From: Liquidambar formosana
Lineage: Eukaryota > Streptophyta > Magnoliopsida > Saxifragales > Altingiaceae
Length of the DNA: 64,000 bases
Direction: 5' to 3'
Assembly: GCA_039720395.1 (NCBI GenBank)
Contig: CM077822.1
Coordinates: 23,333,267-23,397,266 of the forward strand
In this document: piece after piece, positions 32,100 to 44,942 of the stretch
How positions within the stretch are numbered: position 1 is the first letter of the stretch
How the letters are laid out: every line of letters starts with the position of its first letter
Made by a program: the position numbers and the translations under genes
Notes under the pieces: generated by a model
The model's input: only the letters and a program-made list of their open reading frames with translations
Database searches by the model: none
What the model was told of the DNA's origin: nothing

Positions 32100-33758
32100 T
32101 GTTGGGAATCAAACAAGAGGGAAAAACACAAAGTGCGGAATATAAAAATTTTTCCTACGATTCCACAGCCCATGAATCTAACTATGCATAACACAAAATC
32201 AAACCCTAACTACAAAGAGGGTTAGAACACTTACAGAATTTTTGTCTTCTCCTTTTTGCTCCAAGCTTTGATTCCAGACAGCGGTGAATGAGCAGCCCAA
32301 GTGTGCTGCCTCCAACGGTATCCACACCTAGCTAGAGCTTCAAGTCCTTTCTTTCTTCTTCCTTGTTGTTGCTAGAGGTGGAGAAGAGAGAGAGAGAGAA
32401 GAGAGCCTCCAAGGGGTTGGACGGCTAGGGTTTATTGTGCAAGCCTCTTATGCCATGTCACACATAAGTGTGACTTATATAGGCAGCCCACTAAAGGGGG
32501 CTGGCCATAGGGAAGAAACCCTAATAGGGTTATGTGTAATTACACTTAATTGCACATTAACCCCTATTATTTGTATCAAATACAAATAGGCCTATAAAGA
32601 ACTATTCTTTATTCACTAAAACCCTTTCTCTCATAGACTTTAAAGCCCTTCTTGCATGATCAGTGTGTGACCCATTGGGTTCACATCATTAAGTAGTAGG
32701 AATAGCACGAGGTGTGCACAATGGAACTCTTTCCATTTAGGGTCTAATTGGAACTCCTTCCAATTCCCTAATTGATTATAACTCACTTATATCAATTAGG
32801 GCTTCTACTAACCATGAGTAACACCTAGCATATGGCTCATGGTGTGGTCCTTAATGAGGTGAATAGTCATTTACAAAGAATCCTTTTGTTATAGTTTATA
32901 GGTTACAATTGCATCCTTCCTTCAACACAATGTCTCTAATTGAACTAATAGGACATGGAAGTCTGTCAAGTCCCTAGTTCAATTACTTTATACTCATTCA
33001 TAGATATCAACTCATAGATGAACTCATGAAACTCTTTTCATATTCATCCTACCATGGCCATGGATTTAATGAGTTATATTATGAATGCTATATGAGACAT
33101 TCTCTCTCTTTTTCCTGAGAGTGATGGATCCCTTGTTGATCACTCACATGCCTTCATACACATAGCAGTAGGGCCAATGAACACCTTTGCAGACCCCTGA
33201 ATAGGATCTACACTTAGTGTTATCAAACTTCTAAAGCTACATGCATAAGGCAACTATGGTGTCTCAGGTCTAAGGATTACTTGTACCACTATAACAATGA
33301 GAAACTGATTGACAGGCAGGATAAAACTCCATTCAGTTTATCTCATATCTTTGGTCACATTTAGTGTACCTATTCTTATAATAGGCACCCACTTGTTGGT
33401 TGTAGTGTCTCCACACAAATAGCTTGAGACTAACTATCCTCCTATAGAGTCAACCTAGCAAGTGCTAGTCCTATGGTTCATTACTGTCCATCATAGTGAA
33501 CCTTCAACTAGGAATGCTTAAGGAGTTTAGTACAGAGATATATCTATAGTCTCAAAATTACAACTCTTTGTAATTCCATATTCTCAACTCTAACTCCATG
33601 GACATATTATGTAAATATAAATGATGCATATAAACATAATAGAATAAGCCCTTTTATTAAATCAATAATAAATGTGACATACATAAATGAAATCAAATGA
33701 TTGTTCCTAATCCCTAAACAATCATCTCTATGATTGGCTCTAGGGCATAATCCTAACA
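32100..33758 (-). repeat. Copia 5' LTR (minus copy)
   Basis: TGTTAGGATTATGCC at its 5' end, ending in CCCAACA next to the PBS; 1659 bp. Followed on the plus strand by the right GACGC duplication. Confidence 0.93.
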
Positions 33759-35691
33759 GACGCCTCTGCCCTTCCAAATCTTCCAATGGATTCTCAGATT
33801 CTAGGTGGGGAGGCTTGAAATGACGACCCCCTCTGGTTATATAGTCCAACTCATCATCGCTAGCCCATATGTCATGGACTTCCTCGGAATCATTCATCAA
33901 GTCATCCCATTCTATCATGTCAATGCTCTCCATCTCTGTCGGCAAGTCATCCCAACCTGAAGGGACTATTGGCTCATCTGATATCGGACTTGGGCTTGAG
34001 TACAGCACATAGTAATCATATTTCCCCGACGATTCACCTAATAGGCCAACCTGAGGATCCCCTGCTTCATATCTTTCTTTCAGCTCTTGTTGGATAGATT
34101 TCTTTGGCAACAACAAAACCTTTTGGTCAATGAGGTCTTGAATGATCTTCTTTAGTATAGAACAAGCCTCGGTGTCATGGCCAGGTGCACGATGGTATTG
34201 GCAATATTGGTGAGGGGTTGAGGGCCTTGGCTTTGGTGGAAGTGGCATGATAAGTCTGTTATTGCGGCAAATGGTGAAGAGACGGGTTAAGGTCATGGGG
34301 AGTGGAGTGTATTGTCTTATGGGACGGCGAGGGCGAGTGGATTCAATCCCAATGGCATTTATGGTGTTAGGTGGGGGTGTGTTGTTATGAGGTGGGAGAG
34401 GATTACGGGTGACATTTGGACGGGTTGGTGGTGAAATGACTTGCTTGTCAATGAGGTCTTGGACTTGGTGGCGAAGGCGAATATAGCGATTAGTGGCATG
34501 GCCTTTGGATTGGTGGTACTTGCAGTACTCATTCTCATTGTAGCTCTTGGGTAAGGGATTTGGTGGAGGTCTTGGGTCGAGTGGCTTCAATAGGTCACGA
34601 TTTATGAGCTTTTCAAGGACTCTTTCGAGTGGCATGAATAGGTCAGTGAATTGGCGAGGTGGGTTGACATCATTGAGAGAAAAGGGTTGGATTGGTTGAG
34701 TTATGGTGTTGACCTCGGCATTGTTCTTCCTAGTAAAGTTTGTCTTGCGACTCCTCACTTCCTCAGTTTTGATTGTCCCATCGTTGATAGCATCTTCAAC
34801 CTGCGTGCCAGCCCCTATGAGAGTTTTGAAATTGGGGAAATAGTGGGCAAATAAGTGCTTGTGATACACGGGCAGCAAGTTCTTAACCACCAGCTGAATT
34901 TGGTCCTCCTCATTTGGCCTATCCGTCATTCTCGACGCCTTTTGTCTCCACCTTGTAATGTAAGCGGAGAAAGTTTCATGAGCCCCTTGCTTGGTAGTCT
35001 CCAGGTCCCTTCGAGTGACATCCACCTCTGTGTTGTACTTGTAGTGCTCCGAAAACTCATTGCATATATCTTCCCAAGTCCGGGTTCTATTCTCATCCAA
35101 GGACAAGAACCATTTCAAAACAGAAGTGGCCAAGGTTTCATGGAACATTTGAGCTAAAAGCTCGTCAGTAGCCCCTCGAGGGTGCATAGCTCGCACATAC
35201 ATCTTCAAATGAGTCTTAGGGCAACCCGTCCCATCGAACTTTTCTAACTCCGGCATCTTGAATTGTAGTGGAATACGAGCCGTTGGAAACAGAGATAGAG
35301 TCCGCACATCGACCATGTCATCAGCCCTACGAATCCCTTTTATAGTTCTCTCCAATGCTTCTACCTTGCTAGCTAACACGGACTCACTGCTAGTACCTTT
35401 CCCCTTAGTTTCCCCTTCTAGGTTGGTGACCACAGGTTTCGAGCTACTTTCCCCTCTTGTATTGGTGTTCTCATTGGATTGAGGTCCCTCTTCGGTGCCG
35501 GCCCCATGAGGTATACCCGAGGAATGGGCCTTAGAGCCATTTTGTTCAAGATCCGCCATCTTCTGTTGGTTCTCTTGAGCCATTTTCAATGCGGTATCGG
35601 ATGTCTCGGTGGTATGGTCAAGCTTGGTCATGATGGCTTTCAGGCAAGCCTCAAGGTCAAAGTGCCCCTCACTAGTTCTTTCGTCGGCCAT
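33759..35691 (-). CDS. Tat gag, N-terminal 644 codons, cut by the copia insertion
   Basis: It starts MADERTSEGH. A Retrotrans_gag-type capsid region spans about 140-300, with KFDGTGCPKTHLKMYV, ALKWFLSL-like and TWEDICNEFSEHY segments. Two zinc-knuckle-like CX2HX4HX4C motifs follow. The first (C390, H393, H398) has Tyr where the last Cys should be at 403; element B keeps Cys. The second (C497, H500, H505, C510) is intact. After codon 644 the frame runs by chance about 50 codons into the copia LTR. Before insertion it continued straight into protease at 24078, so gag and protease were one frame. Confidence 0.92.
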
Positions 35692-36549
35692 GTCTGTCTA
35701 ATGGGTAGATTCAACACTCACTAGACGCCCTTGCGGATTGCGGATCCAAGCCAGCACGTCTATGGATAGAAAAGTTTTAACCTTTAGCCTAAGGACTTGT
35801 CCTAAACCTCCATATTTTCCTTAATGAACTCGGTCTCTACACCATGTTCAACTAATTCATTCCTTTTATCCAATTACCTTTACAAGGGTCAAGGATTAAG
35901 GGTATGTTTTAAAAGAATAGGGTATAGAGTCCTTCAATTAGGTTTAATTAATCCCCTAGGACTAGCACATCACAAACATAGCTTTATATCCTACTTCCTT
36001 AATTTATTCCTCCTAACCCATGGCCTTAACGAAGGTTAGGGTTTAAAGGTCTATGTTAAGGGCATAAGATATAAAGCCTCACACCACAAACACGGCATAG
36101 CATCATTACAAACAATTGTGGGTGCATAATGGTGAGACCATAGTGTCCTACAAGTCTGTCTATATGGACTAATGATAAGGGTAGGCTGGGGTCCTTCACT
36201 TGCTTGAGCAATCCTTATACCTAACCACATGTGGCATCAGGAACGCCGCGTGGGTCCAGCAGTACGTGATTAACTCATTTAATATACCCAAGGGCAAGCC
36301 CAAGGGTACTAGGCAAGAGAGGTTGATAGCTTTCGCCCCAACACATGGAATCAGGAAAACCAAGGTTGAGACTAGGCCGATCGTTGGCAAGGATACATCG
36401 AGGGACATCGATCCTAGCATGCAAGAATTTGCGCACACAATGCAATAAATGAAAGCACATAATCAAGCGGATGCAATGTGATTGATTTTAATTAAACACA
36501 AGAAATTAACCTAGCCCAATTAAACTTTATAGAGTCTAGCCCACAATTC
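35692..36549 (-). other. Leader of element A between PBS and gag
   Basis: An 860-bp untranslated-looking region. The block at about 36195-36450 is clearly related to the leader of element B (about 49030-49240), including the sense-strand text CTGGACCCACGCGGC. Several short frames are open on both strands. No extra upstream ORF1 of the type seen in classic Ogre is evident. Confidence 0.6.
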
Positions 36550-36567
36550 CCCAGTGGAGTCGCCAAA
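36550..36567 (-). other. Primer-binding site, tRNA-Arg type
   Basis: On the minus strand TTGGCGACTCCACTGGGG follows the LTR terminus TTCACA by two bases. This sequence is the PBS I recall for Tat/Ogre elements, complementary to a tRNA-Arg 3' end. Confidence 0.8.
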
Positions 36568-38289
36568 CTGTGAACCCCGGAAATCGGGCCCACAAGGGTT
36601 GGAAAGAAAATAGGTTTGAAAATGAAAAGGAAAGGAGTCGCCACCTTATTTTTTAAAGGAAACAAGGAAAACCCTAAAAACAGTTTGTTTTAGGAAAACA
36701 ATTTGAATGACTCCATGTTTAAAAAGGAAAGGCAAAAACCAATCTTTTGGAAACCAAAGAAATCGGGGATTCGGAGGCTAAGTTATGACATGGGAAGGTT
36801 CTAGGCAAAGCCTATAGGCACCCATGTCACCCTTTCGGTCTCTCAGTTCATTTGGGCTAAATCAATATCTTTTCCATACAAAAATCAGCAAGTATATCAT
36901 CACAAGATAGCATGCATATCATATATTTCATTCATCCATCCATGCATAATAAGCAAACAAAAACAGAAAATAAAGAAAAAGAAAACAAAACAAAAAGAAA
37001 ACCTAGGATGCTTGGATCCTAGAACGGACTTGAGCCTCACGAAGAGCGCCTACGTACCATGCAACGAAATACATGGATCAAAGTCCACGTAGTTCGATTA
37101 GAAATAGGGTTAAGACTTAATACAAACCTATGGTTAAAACCCTAGGTTTCCTTATTTGATCAAAAGAATTGAATTTGATAGAGAGTTTGATTTTAGAAAG
37201 AACTCCACAAAATGGAAACTTTAATAAAAACCAGAATTTTGTTGGTGAAGGAAACCTCTAATTAAACCATAGGATCATATTAAAAATTAACCCTAGATAG
37301 GGAGAAGAGAAAGGATAAGGAAGAGAGGTGAATTGGGGCACCTTCATACCCACTTACCTGAGCGCAATAGCTCCAAGCATTAGCCATTTCAGACATGAGC
37401 AGCCCTATTTACCATAGGACAAATACCACACCTATTTGCACCCTTACAAGTGCTCAAAACCATGCAAAAGCAATGATATGCAAATCTGGACAGAATAGTA
37501 TTATGGCCTAAAATCATCTACTAAGCATGCTAACAGCAAAAACAGCAAACAATAATAAGTCCTAACATATTCCTAAAACCATATTATGCATAAAAACCCT
37601 AGAATATACTAACATGCATGCAAAAGCATCATGTTTACTCTATATGCAAGACATATACAGCAAACACGAAGAAAAACCAATAAAAAAGTCTACTTTATCA
37701 TGCTATATGAGAATTAACACAAAACAATGACTCTAAAATCCTAAACTCACAAATATGCTTAAAGACATACAAAACATACTTTAGTCATGCTAAAACCAAA
37801 CTAAACAGAAATTAAATCATGCATATTAACTAACTAAAGCAACATAACATGATGAAAATCCTAACTCTAACATGCAATGACACTAATCCTAGCACAAGGG
37901 CAACAGGAGCACAAGATCCATAACTATGCATAAAAAACACATAGGACAGCCCTAAAGCATGCTAAACAGTAGATAAACAATAGATATTCCATGTATATTA
38001 ACTAACTAGAGTGTTAATACATGATAAAAAAGTTACCTTTAACATGCAATAAGCCTAACCCATATGAAAACCTAGTTTAAGCTTGAATAGAGAAGGAGAA
38101 TACCTTAGGAAGGGCCTTCCTTGCTGCTATATGAACTCCCTCTTGCTCTTATGGATGACTTGAATCAATGTTCTCCAAGGCTACAGCAAGAACTCCAGCT
38201 CTCCTTCAAGTCCCTCTCTTTTATTCTCACTCTAACACTAAGGTTTTTAGGCATAAAGTGGCTCCCCTTGTGCTGAAGCATAGGGGGGG

Positions 38290-38297
38290 TATTTATA
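38290..38297 (-). promoter_or_regulatory. TATA box of the element A 5' LTR
   Basis: TATAAATA on the minus strand, about 200 bp downstream of the palindrome. This is the promoter expected to drive the genomic RNA of element A. Confidence 0.75.
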
Positions 38298-38496
38298 GAC
38301 TTCAATTAGGATTAACCAATGGCTGGGATTAAAACCCTAAAAATTAATCCAAGGGCTATTAGAGACCCCCTTGGGGCTTAAGTAACTCAGAAGTTACCAA
38401 AAATTAGAAGGAAACTCGTCCAAAAGAGCCCTTGTACGTCAAAATAGGGAGGAATCCGCTTCAGCAAGGAAACATGGTGTAAATAGGAAAGTGGTC

Positions 38497-38574
38497 TCGG
38501 GTGACCACCCAAGGCTGGGCGGCTAGCCACCTAGGCCCAGGCGGCTAGCCGCCCAGGCTTGGGTGGTCACCCGA
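38497..38574. repeat. 78-bp GC-rich palindrome (copy 7)
   Basis: Same length and outer arms as the other copies; one inner unit has GCCACCTAGG in place of GCCACCTGGG seen at 10694-10771. Confidence 0.9.
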
Positions 38575-39284
38575 GCCCACTTCTAATTTTTTGCCTGTTT
38601 TGTCTCTCTTCCCTTCTAGAAGTGTTTCAGGGGGCAAATGAACTCCGATTTTGATGAAACAAAAGCCAAAACGACCGTGTTTCGATGAGGAATATGTTTT
38701 TGAACATTTTAGGGTGAAAACCACTAACCATGGGGGCATGGTTAGGTTTGAACAAGGTGGTTAACCACTATACTCTACCTTTGCTAAGCATAGGCATGCA
38801 CATAGGGTCAAACCAAATGCTTTCCACATCAAAATTGAACTTCATGAAACACTTTTGGGGGTAAAATGATGACTAATGAAAGTCAATTTGAAAGATTTGG
38901 TTGGTAATTGTGAGTCAATTAGAGCTAACCCAAAGAAGGGTCAATTAACCAACTTGAACTATATTGAGCCATTTTAATCCCGAGCCATTGACTTACCAAA
39001 TTGAACCTAGAAATATCTCCTATGCATCCATATGAACTCCAATTGACAACTTGGAGATCATTTCAAGGTCAAATGAAAAGTTTGGGACTTAAAAGACAAT
39101 TATGCCCCTCAAGTCACAAAAGCTCTTATTATCCCTCAAGATCAACTCCAATTTGAACCAAAATTCACACCCATTGTCCTTGTGACCCTAGAAACCTAAT
39201 GCAAGTGACTAGACTCAAAAACAAAACCAAAACATGCATGAAATGATGAGCCCTAGTAAGGTGGTGCAAAAATGGGGTGTGACA

Positions 39285-39289
39285 CTAAC
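39285..39289. repeat. Target-site duplication CTAAC, right side of element A
   Basis: Its partner is found inverted as GTTAG at 8747-8751, next to the complete left-arm LTR. Confidence 0.8.
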
Positions 39290-39455
39290 CATGTCCCCAT
39301 GGTTAGTGGTTTTCACCCTAAAATGTTCAAAAACATATTCCTCATCGAAACACGGTCGTTTTGGCTTTTGTTTCATCAAAATCGGAGTTCATTTGGCCTT
39401 TGAAACACTTCTAGAAGCATTGAGAGTCAAAATAGGAGAAAAATCCGAAGTGGGC

Positions 39456-39533
39456 TCGGGTGACCACCCAGCCCCGAGCGGCTAGCCGCCTGGGCCCAGG
39501 TGGCTAGCCGCCCAACCCCGGGTGGTTACCCGA
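39456..39533. repeat. 78-bp GC-rich palindrome (copy 8)
   Basis: Outer arms TCGGGTGACCACCC and GGGTGGTTACCCGA (one substitution), with GGGCCC at the centre and two GGCTAGCC units. Confidence 0.9.
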
Positions 39534-41462
39534 GACCACTTTCCTATTTACACTATGTTTCCTTGCTGAAGCGGATTCCTCCCTATTTTGACGTACAAGG
39601 GCTCTTTTGGACGAGTTTCCTTCTATTTTTTGGTAACTTCTGAGTTACTTAAGCCCCAAGGGGGTCTCTAATAGCCCTTGGATTAATTTTTAGGGTTTTA
39701 ATCCCAGCCATTGGTTAATCCTAATTGAAGTCTATAAATACCCCCCTATGCTTCAGCACAAGGGGAGCCACTTTATGCATTAAAACTTGAGTGTTTGAGA
39801 GAGAATAAGAGAGAGAGACTTGAAGGAGAGCTGGAATTCTTACTGTAGGCTTGAAGAACATTGATTGAAGACACCTACAAGAGCAAGAAGGAGTACATAC
39901 AACAGCAAGGAAGGCTCTTTTTAAGGTATTCCTCTTTTCTGTTCAAGCTTAAACAAAGGTATCATGTAGGGATAGCTCTATTACATGTAATGCTTGTAAT
40001 TTCTATCATGAATTGAAGTTTATATTGGTTAATACATATGATATTGATGATGTTCATGATGAGTTTTGCATGCTTTAGAGTTAGTTCATAGGTTCCAATG
40101 CATAGTTATGATTCTTGTGTTTCTGTTGTCCTTGTGCTAGGATTAGTGTTTTTGCATGTTAGAGTTAGGTTTCTTGTCATGTTTTATTGCTTTAGTTAAT
40201 TAATATGCATGGTTTAGGTTCTGTTTAGTTTTATTTTAGCATGTTTAGAGTTGGTTTTGTATGTTTTTAAGCATATTTGTGAGTTTAGGGTTTTATAGTC
40301 TTTGTTTTGTGTTTGTTTTCATACAGCATGTTAAAGTAGGTCTTTTCATTGGTTTTTCTTCATGTTTGCTGTGTATGTTTTTCATATGGAGTAAATATGA
40401 TATTTTTTCATGCACGTTAGTTTATTCTAGGGTTTTTATGCATGATATGGTTCTAGGATTGTGTTAGGGCTTATGATAGTTTGCTGTTTTTGCTGTTAGC
40501 ATGCTTAGTAGATGATTTTAGGCCTCAATACTATTCTGTCCAGATTTGCATGTTAGTGTTTTTGCATGATTTTGAGCACTTGTAAGGGTGTAAATAGGTG
40601 TGGTATTAGTTCTATGGCAAATAGGGCTGCCAATCCATGAAATGGCTAATGTTTGGAGCAATTGCGCTCAGGTAAGTGGGTATGAAGGTGCCCCAATTCA
40701 CCTCTCTTCCTTATCTTTTCTCTTCTCCCTCTTTAGGGTTAATTTTTAATGTGATCCTATGGTTCTAATCAAGGGTTTCCTTAACCCATAAAATTCTAGT
40801 TTTTATTAAAGTTTCCATTTTGTGGATTTCTTTCCAAAATCAAACTTTCTATCAAATTCAACTCTTTTTGATCAAATAAGGAAACCTAGGGTTTTAACCA
40901 TAGGTTTGTATTAAGTCTTAACCCTACTTCTAATCGAACTACGTGGACTTTGATCCATGTATTTCGCTGCATAGTACGTAGGCGCTCTTCGTGAGGCTCA
41001 AGTCCGTTCTAGGATCCAAGCATCCTAGGCTTCTTTTTGTTTTCTTTTCTTTTTCTTTATTTTCTGTTTTTATGTGTTTATTATGCATGGATAGATGAAT
41101 GAAATATATGATATGCATGCTGTCTTGTGATGATATACTTGCTGATTTTTGTATGGAAAAGATCTTGATTTAGCCCAAATGAACTGAGAGACCGAAAGGG
41201 TGACATGGGTGCCTATAGGCTTTGCCTAGAACCTTCCCATGTCATAACTTAGCCTCCGAATCCCCGATTTCTTTGGTTTCCAAAAGATTGGTTTTTTCCT
41301 TTCCTTTTTTTTATGGAGTCATTCAAATTGTTTTCCTAAAACAAACTGTTTTTAGGGTTTTCCTTGTTTCCTTTAAAAAATGAGGTGGCGACTCCCTTTT
41401 TGTTTTCAAAACCCACATTCTTCCTTTTCAATCCCTCGTGGGCCCAATTTCCGGGGTTCACA

Positions 41463-43542
41463 GTTACTATAGAAGATTTATTCAGGGATTCTCGAAGATT
41501 TCCACTCCATTAACCAAATTGACTCAAAAGATGGTGAAATTTGAGTGGACCGAGGAATGTGAGCAGAGTTTTCAAGAGCTGAAGGATCGGTTGGTGACTA
41601 CCCCAGTGTTGACTATCGCATCAGGTTCAGGTGGATTCATGGTCTATAGCGATGCCTCTAGGAAGGGATTTGGATGTGTGTTGATGCAACATGGGAAGGT
41701 GATAGCTTATGCTTTGAGACAGTTGAAATCATATGAACAGAATTATCCTACCCATGATTTAGAGTTGGCAGCCATGATTTTTGCATTGAAAATTTGGAGA
41801 CATTTCTTGTATGGGGAGACATATGAGATTTTTACAAATCATAAGAGCTTGAAGTATCTATTCTCTCAAAAGGATCTGAATCTGAGGCAACGGAAGTGGA
41901 TAGAACTTATGAAGGATTATGATTGCACTATCAATTACCATCCGGGGAAAGCTAATGTAGTAGCTGATGCTCTCAGTAGGAAATCTTCAGGTTTTATGGC
42001 GTCTCTCTCAATCAGACAGCATCAGTTATTAGAAGAGTTAAAGAAGCTTAAGGTGAGAATTCGTATACAGGAATTTGGTGCCTTGTTGGCTACTTTTAGG
42101 GTACAACCTACTTTGGTGGATCGAATTAAGTCTGCTCAGGGTGGTGACCCCTAACTTTTGGGAATTATTGAAAAAGTTCTAGAGGGTAGTAAACCAAACT
42201 TTGCGATACAGGATGATGGTGTTTTAAGGTATGGAACTAGACTTTGTGTTCTTAATGACCTTGAATTAAAGAAAGAAATTTTGAGGGAAGCACATTATTC
42301 GAGTTATACAGTTCATCCTGGTGGTACGAAGATGTATAGAGATTTACGAGGCTTGTATTGGTGGAACAATATGAAAAGGGAGATTGCAGAGTTTATGTCA
42401 CAATGTTTATTGTGTCAACAAGTAAAGGTAGAACATCAAAGACCTGCTGGGTTATTACAACCTCTTAATATTCCCGAGTGGAAGTGAGAACATATTACCA
42501 TGGATTTTGTGACTGGTTTCCTAGAACACCTAGGGGTAAGGATTCAATTTGGGTTATAGTGGATAGATTGACAAAATCGGTACACTTCTTACCTATTAAG
42601 AAGACTGACTCAACTAATTTTTTGGCTCAACTGTATGTTGATGAGATTGTGAAATACCATGGAGTACCTGTATCGATAGTGTCTGATAGGGACTCTCATT
42701 TTACTTCACAGTTTTGGGAGAGCCTACATTTTGCTTTGGGGAATAACTTGACTTTTAGTACCGCATTCTAGCCTCAAACTGATGGACAGTCAGAAAGGAC
42801 TATTCAGACTTTGGAAGACATGCTTAGAACTTGTGCTCTAGATTTAAAGGGTAGTTGGGACACTCATTTGCCATTAGTGGAGTTTTCATACAACAATAGT
42901 TATTAGGCTAGTATTGGAATGGCTCCTTATGAGGCATTGTATGGAAGGAAGTGTAGATCACCTATTTGTTGGGATGAGGTTGGAGAACGAAAACTTATTG
43001 GCCCTGAACTAGTACGAATTACCTCTAATAAGGTTGTACAGATTCGAGAGAGACTTAAGGCAGCTCAAAGTAGGCAGAAGAGTTATGCTGACACGAAGAG
43101 ACGAGATCTAAAGTTTGAGGTAGGCGACTCTGTATTCTTTAGGATTTCTCCTATGAAGAACAACATGAGGTTTGGTAGGAAAAGAAAGCTGAGTCCAAGA
43201 TATTTTGGCCCTTTTGAGATTTTGGAGAAAGTGGGAAATGTGGCATATAGAGTTGCTTTACCACCAGAGTTGTCCAAAGTTCACAATGTGTTTCATATAT
43301 CAGTTCTGAGGAGATATGTGCCCAATCCTTCACATGTTATTGAGTATGAGCCCATTGAGATTCAGGAGGATCTATCTTATGAAGAGAAACCGATACAGAT
43401 TCTGGATAGGGAAGAGAAGGTGCTTCACAATAAAACCATGAAACTTGTCAAAGTTTTATGGAGGAACCAATCAATGGAAGAGGCTACATGGGAGATTGAG
43501 AATTATATGATGAAGAAATACCCCCATCTTTTTGCAATTTAA
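41463..43542 (+). pseudogene. Chromovirus (Tekay/Del-like) pol: RNase H, integrase, chromodomain; four stops
   Basis: Starts within the RT/RNase H junction ([12 protein letters not shown]) where the LTR insertion cut it. RNase H shows [10 protein letters not shown], but the later 'TDHK' aspartate is Asn (TNHKSLKY), a G-to-A change. The integrase zinc finger, aspartates ([17 protein letters not shown]) and glutamate (GQSERTIQ) are recognisable. A GPF module and a C-terminal chromodomain (LVKVLWRNQSMEEATWE) identify a chromovirus. Premature stops lie at 42152-42154 (TAA), 42485-42487 (TGA), 42769-42771 (TAG) and 42904-42906 (TAG). All are explicable as C-to-T or G-to-A transitions of Gln or Trp codons. 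The gag and RT parts are outside the window or lost. Confidence 0.93.
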
Positions 43543-43576
43543 GGTATGCCAAGTTTAGAGGACTAAACTTTTTTTT

Positions 43577-43589
43577 AAAGGAGGGAGAA
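43577..43589 (+). other. Polypurine tract of the chromovirus
   Basis: AAAGGAGGGAGAA directly abuts the LTR start TGTAATGCCC. Confidence 0.85.
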
Positions 43590-43910
43590 TGTAATGCCCT
43601 GCAATTTCGTAAACTATTAATTTATTTTTAAGTTTAAAGTCTTAAGTTTAAATTTAATTCTATTGGGGTAATTTTATAATACACTATTTAGGATAAGATA
43701 TACTTGACTTAGGTAAATCTTGCAACCAAATAGTATTACCCTAATTGGGTTAATATATAAGAATCCTTATCAGAAGATTTTATTTTTTTAACAAACCGTC
43801 AGAGTCGCAAAGAGGCAGACTTGGAAGGCTAGAAGACCTCTTTGTATTCCCTAACAATCTGCATATCAAGTGAGTACAATCTGAACTTTGCTTAAGTATG
43901 TGAAGGGTTA

Positions 43911-43983
43911 TATATCTATATATCTATATATATATATATATATAGATATATAGATATATATATATATAGAGAGAGAGAGAGAT
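43911..43983. repeat. (TA)n / (GA)n microsatellite
   Basis: Runs of TATATC/TATAGA, then AGAGAG, at the left border of the 625-bp duplication. They may have provided the homology for the duplication. Confidence 0.85.
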
Positions 43984-44270
43984 ATTATTATGGTTTAGAG
44001 AATGTATGAGGTAATTTAGTATTATTTATTTATTGTGCAATAATCGGTTCTTGCACATAGCTTTATGGGTGAGAGGTCTTGTCAGCTGCAGCATATAGGG
44101 TTTAGCAATTTGATGCTTTGAAATTGGGTGACTATAGAACATAGGTCACATACACCTTTAATATATCGAATATAATATAAAATTATTTATTTAGTAAAAG
44201 ACATATATATTTACATGTTGACAGTACAAAGTGGGTTATAGAAAGAATTTTTATTGTTATTATTATTTTA

Positions 44271-44311
<41 letters not shown>

Positions 44312-44894
44312 GGGGTACTGGTACATCTTATAGTACAAAAGCTAAGGAAAAAAGTAGGATCTCCATGTTGTGGTTGGATGTAATGTACTGTGTGTCCATA
44401 CATGGTAGAAGTGGGAGTTATTGTAAAGGAATATAATATGATTATATATATAATGATTTGACCAAATAATTAGTAGGATTCCTGTACACTTTTAATATAG
44501 GGTTACAAAAAAGAAAAAGAAAAAAAAAGAAAAAAGATAGGAAGAATGGACAGTACACAAGTAGGTGTTGGGTGGGAAGATGGCCAATATAGAGAGAGAG
44601 AGAGAGATATTATTATGGTTTAGAGAATGTATGAGGTAATTTAGTATTATTTATTTATTGTGCAATAATCGGTTCTTGCACATAGCTTTATGGGTGAGAG
44701 GTCTTGTCAGCTGCAGCATATAGGGTTTAGCAATTTGATGCTTTGAAATTGGGTGACTATAGAACATAGGTCACATACACCTTTAATATATCGAATATAA
44801 TATAAAATTATTTATTTAGTAAAAGACATATATATTTACATGTTGACAGTACAAAGTGGGTTATAGAAAGAATTTTTATTGTTATTATTATTTT

Positions 44895-44942
<48 letters not shown>

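Larger units (their letters stand above)
24079..33758 (-). mobile_element. Ty1/copia-type LTR element, non-autonomous (minus strand copy)
   Basis: Two 1659-bp LTRs (24079-25737, 32100-33758), an initiator tRNA-Met PBS and a polypurine tract bound about 6.4 kb of internal sequence. No long frame survives, yet the two LTRs differ at only about eight positions by eye, mostly transitions. A second copy at 55277-64000 shares the same disrupted interior. The element interrupts the gag-pro frame of element A and must therefore be younger than A. Confidence 0.93.
8954..39284 (-). mobile_element. Tat-lineage (Ogre-like) Ty3/gypsy element A, nearly complete
   Basis: Minus-strand order: 5' LTR 36570-39284, PBS 36550-36567, leader, gag, protease with G-patch, intron, RT-RNaseH-aRNaseH-integrase, two antisense genes, palindrome array, 3' LTR (truncated). 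Without the nested copia insertion the span is about 20.6 kb, a giant element like Ogre. The dual RNase H and the TTGGCGACTCCACTGGGG PBS (tRNA-Arg type, as reported for Ogre/Tat) place it in the Tat lineage. The target-site duplication CTAAC is seen at 39285-39289 and, inverted, at 8747-8751. Confidence 0.92.
36570..39284 (-). mobile_element. Tat-A 5' LTR, complete
   Basis: 2715 bp from TGTCACACCCC (39284) to TTCACA (36570) on the minus strand. It contains the 78-bp palindrome 38497-38574, a reverse TATA box at 38290-38297, the splice-donor hairpin near 37365 and the U5 stem-loop near 37048-37090. It is followed at 39285 by the duplication CTAAC. Confidence 0.95.
39285..41462 (+). mobile_element. 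Tat-A-type LTR, 3' part, the insertion target of element A
   Basis: Begins at LTR offset 541 (CTAACCATGTCCCCATGG) and runs to the TTCACA terminus at 41462. It carries its own palindrome (39456-39533), TATA region near 39735 and splice-donor hairpin near 40672. It is more diverged from the other A LTRs than they are from each other, consistent with an older insertion. It directly interrupts chromovirus pol; the bases after it, GTTAC, may be the duplication of that older insertion, whose left copy is outside the window. Confidence 0.88.
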
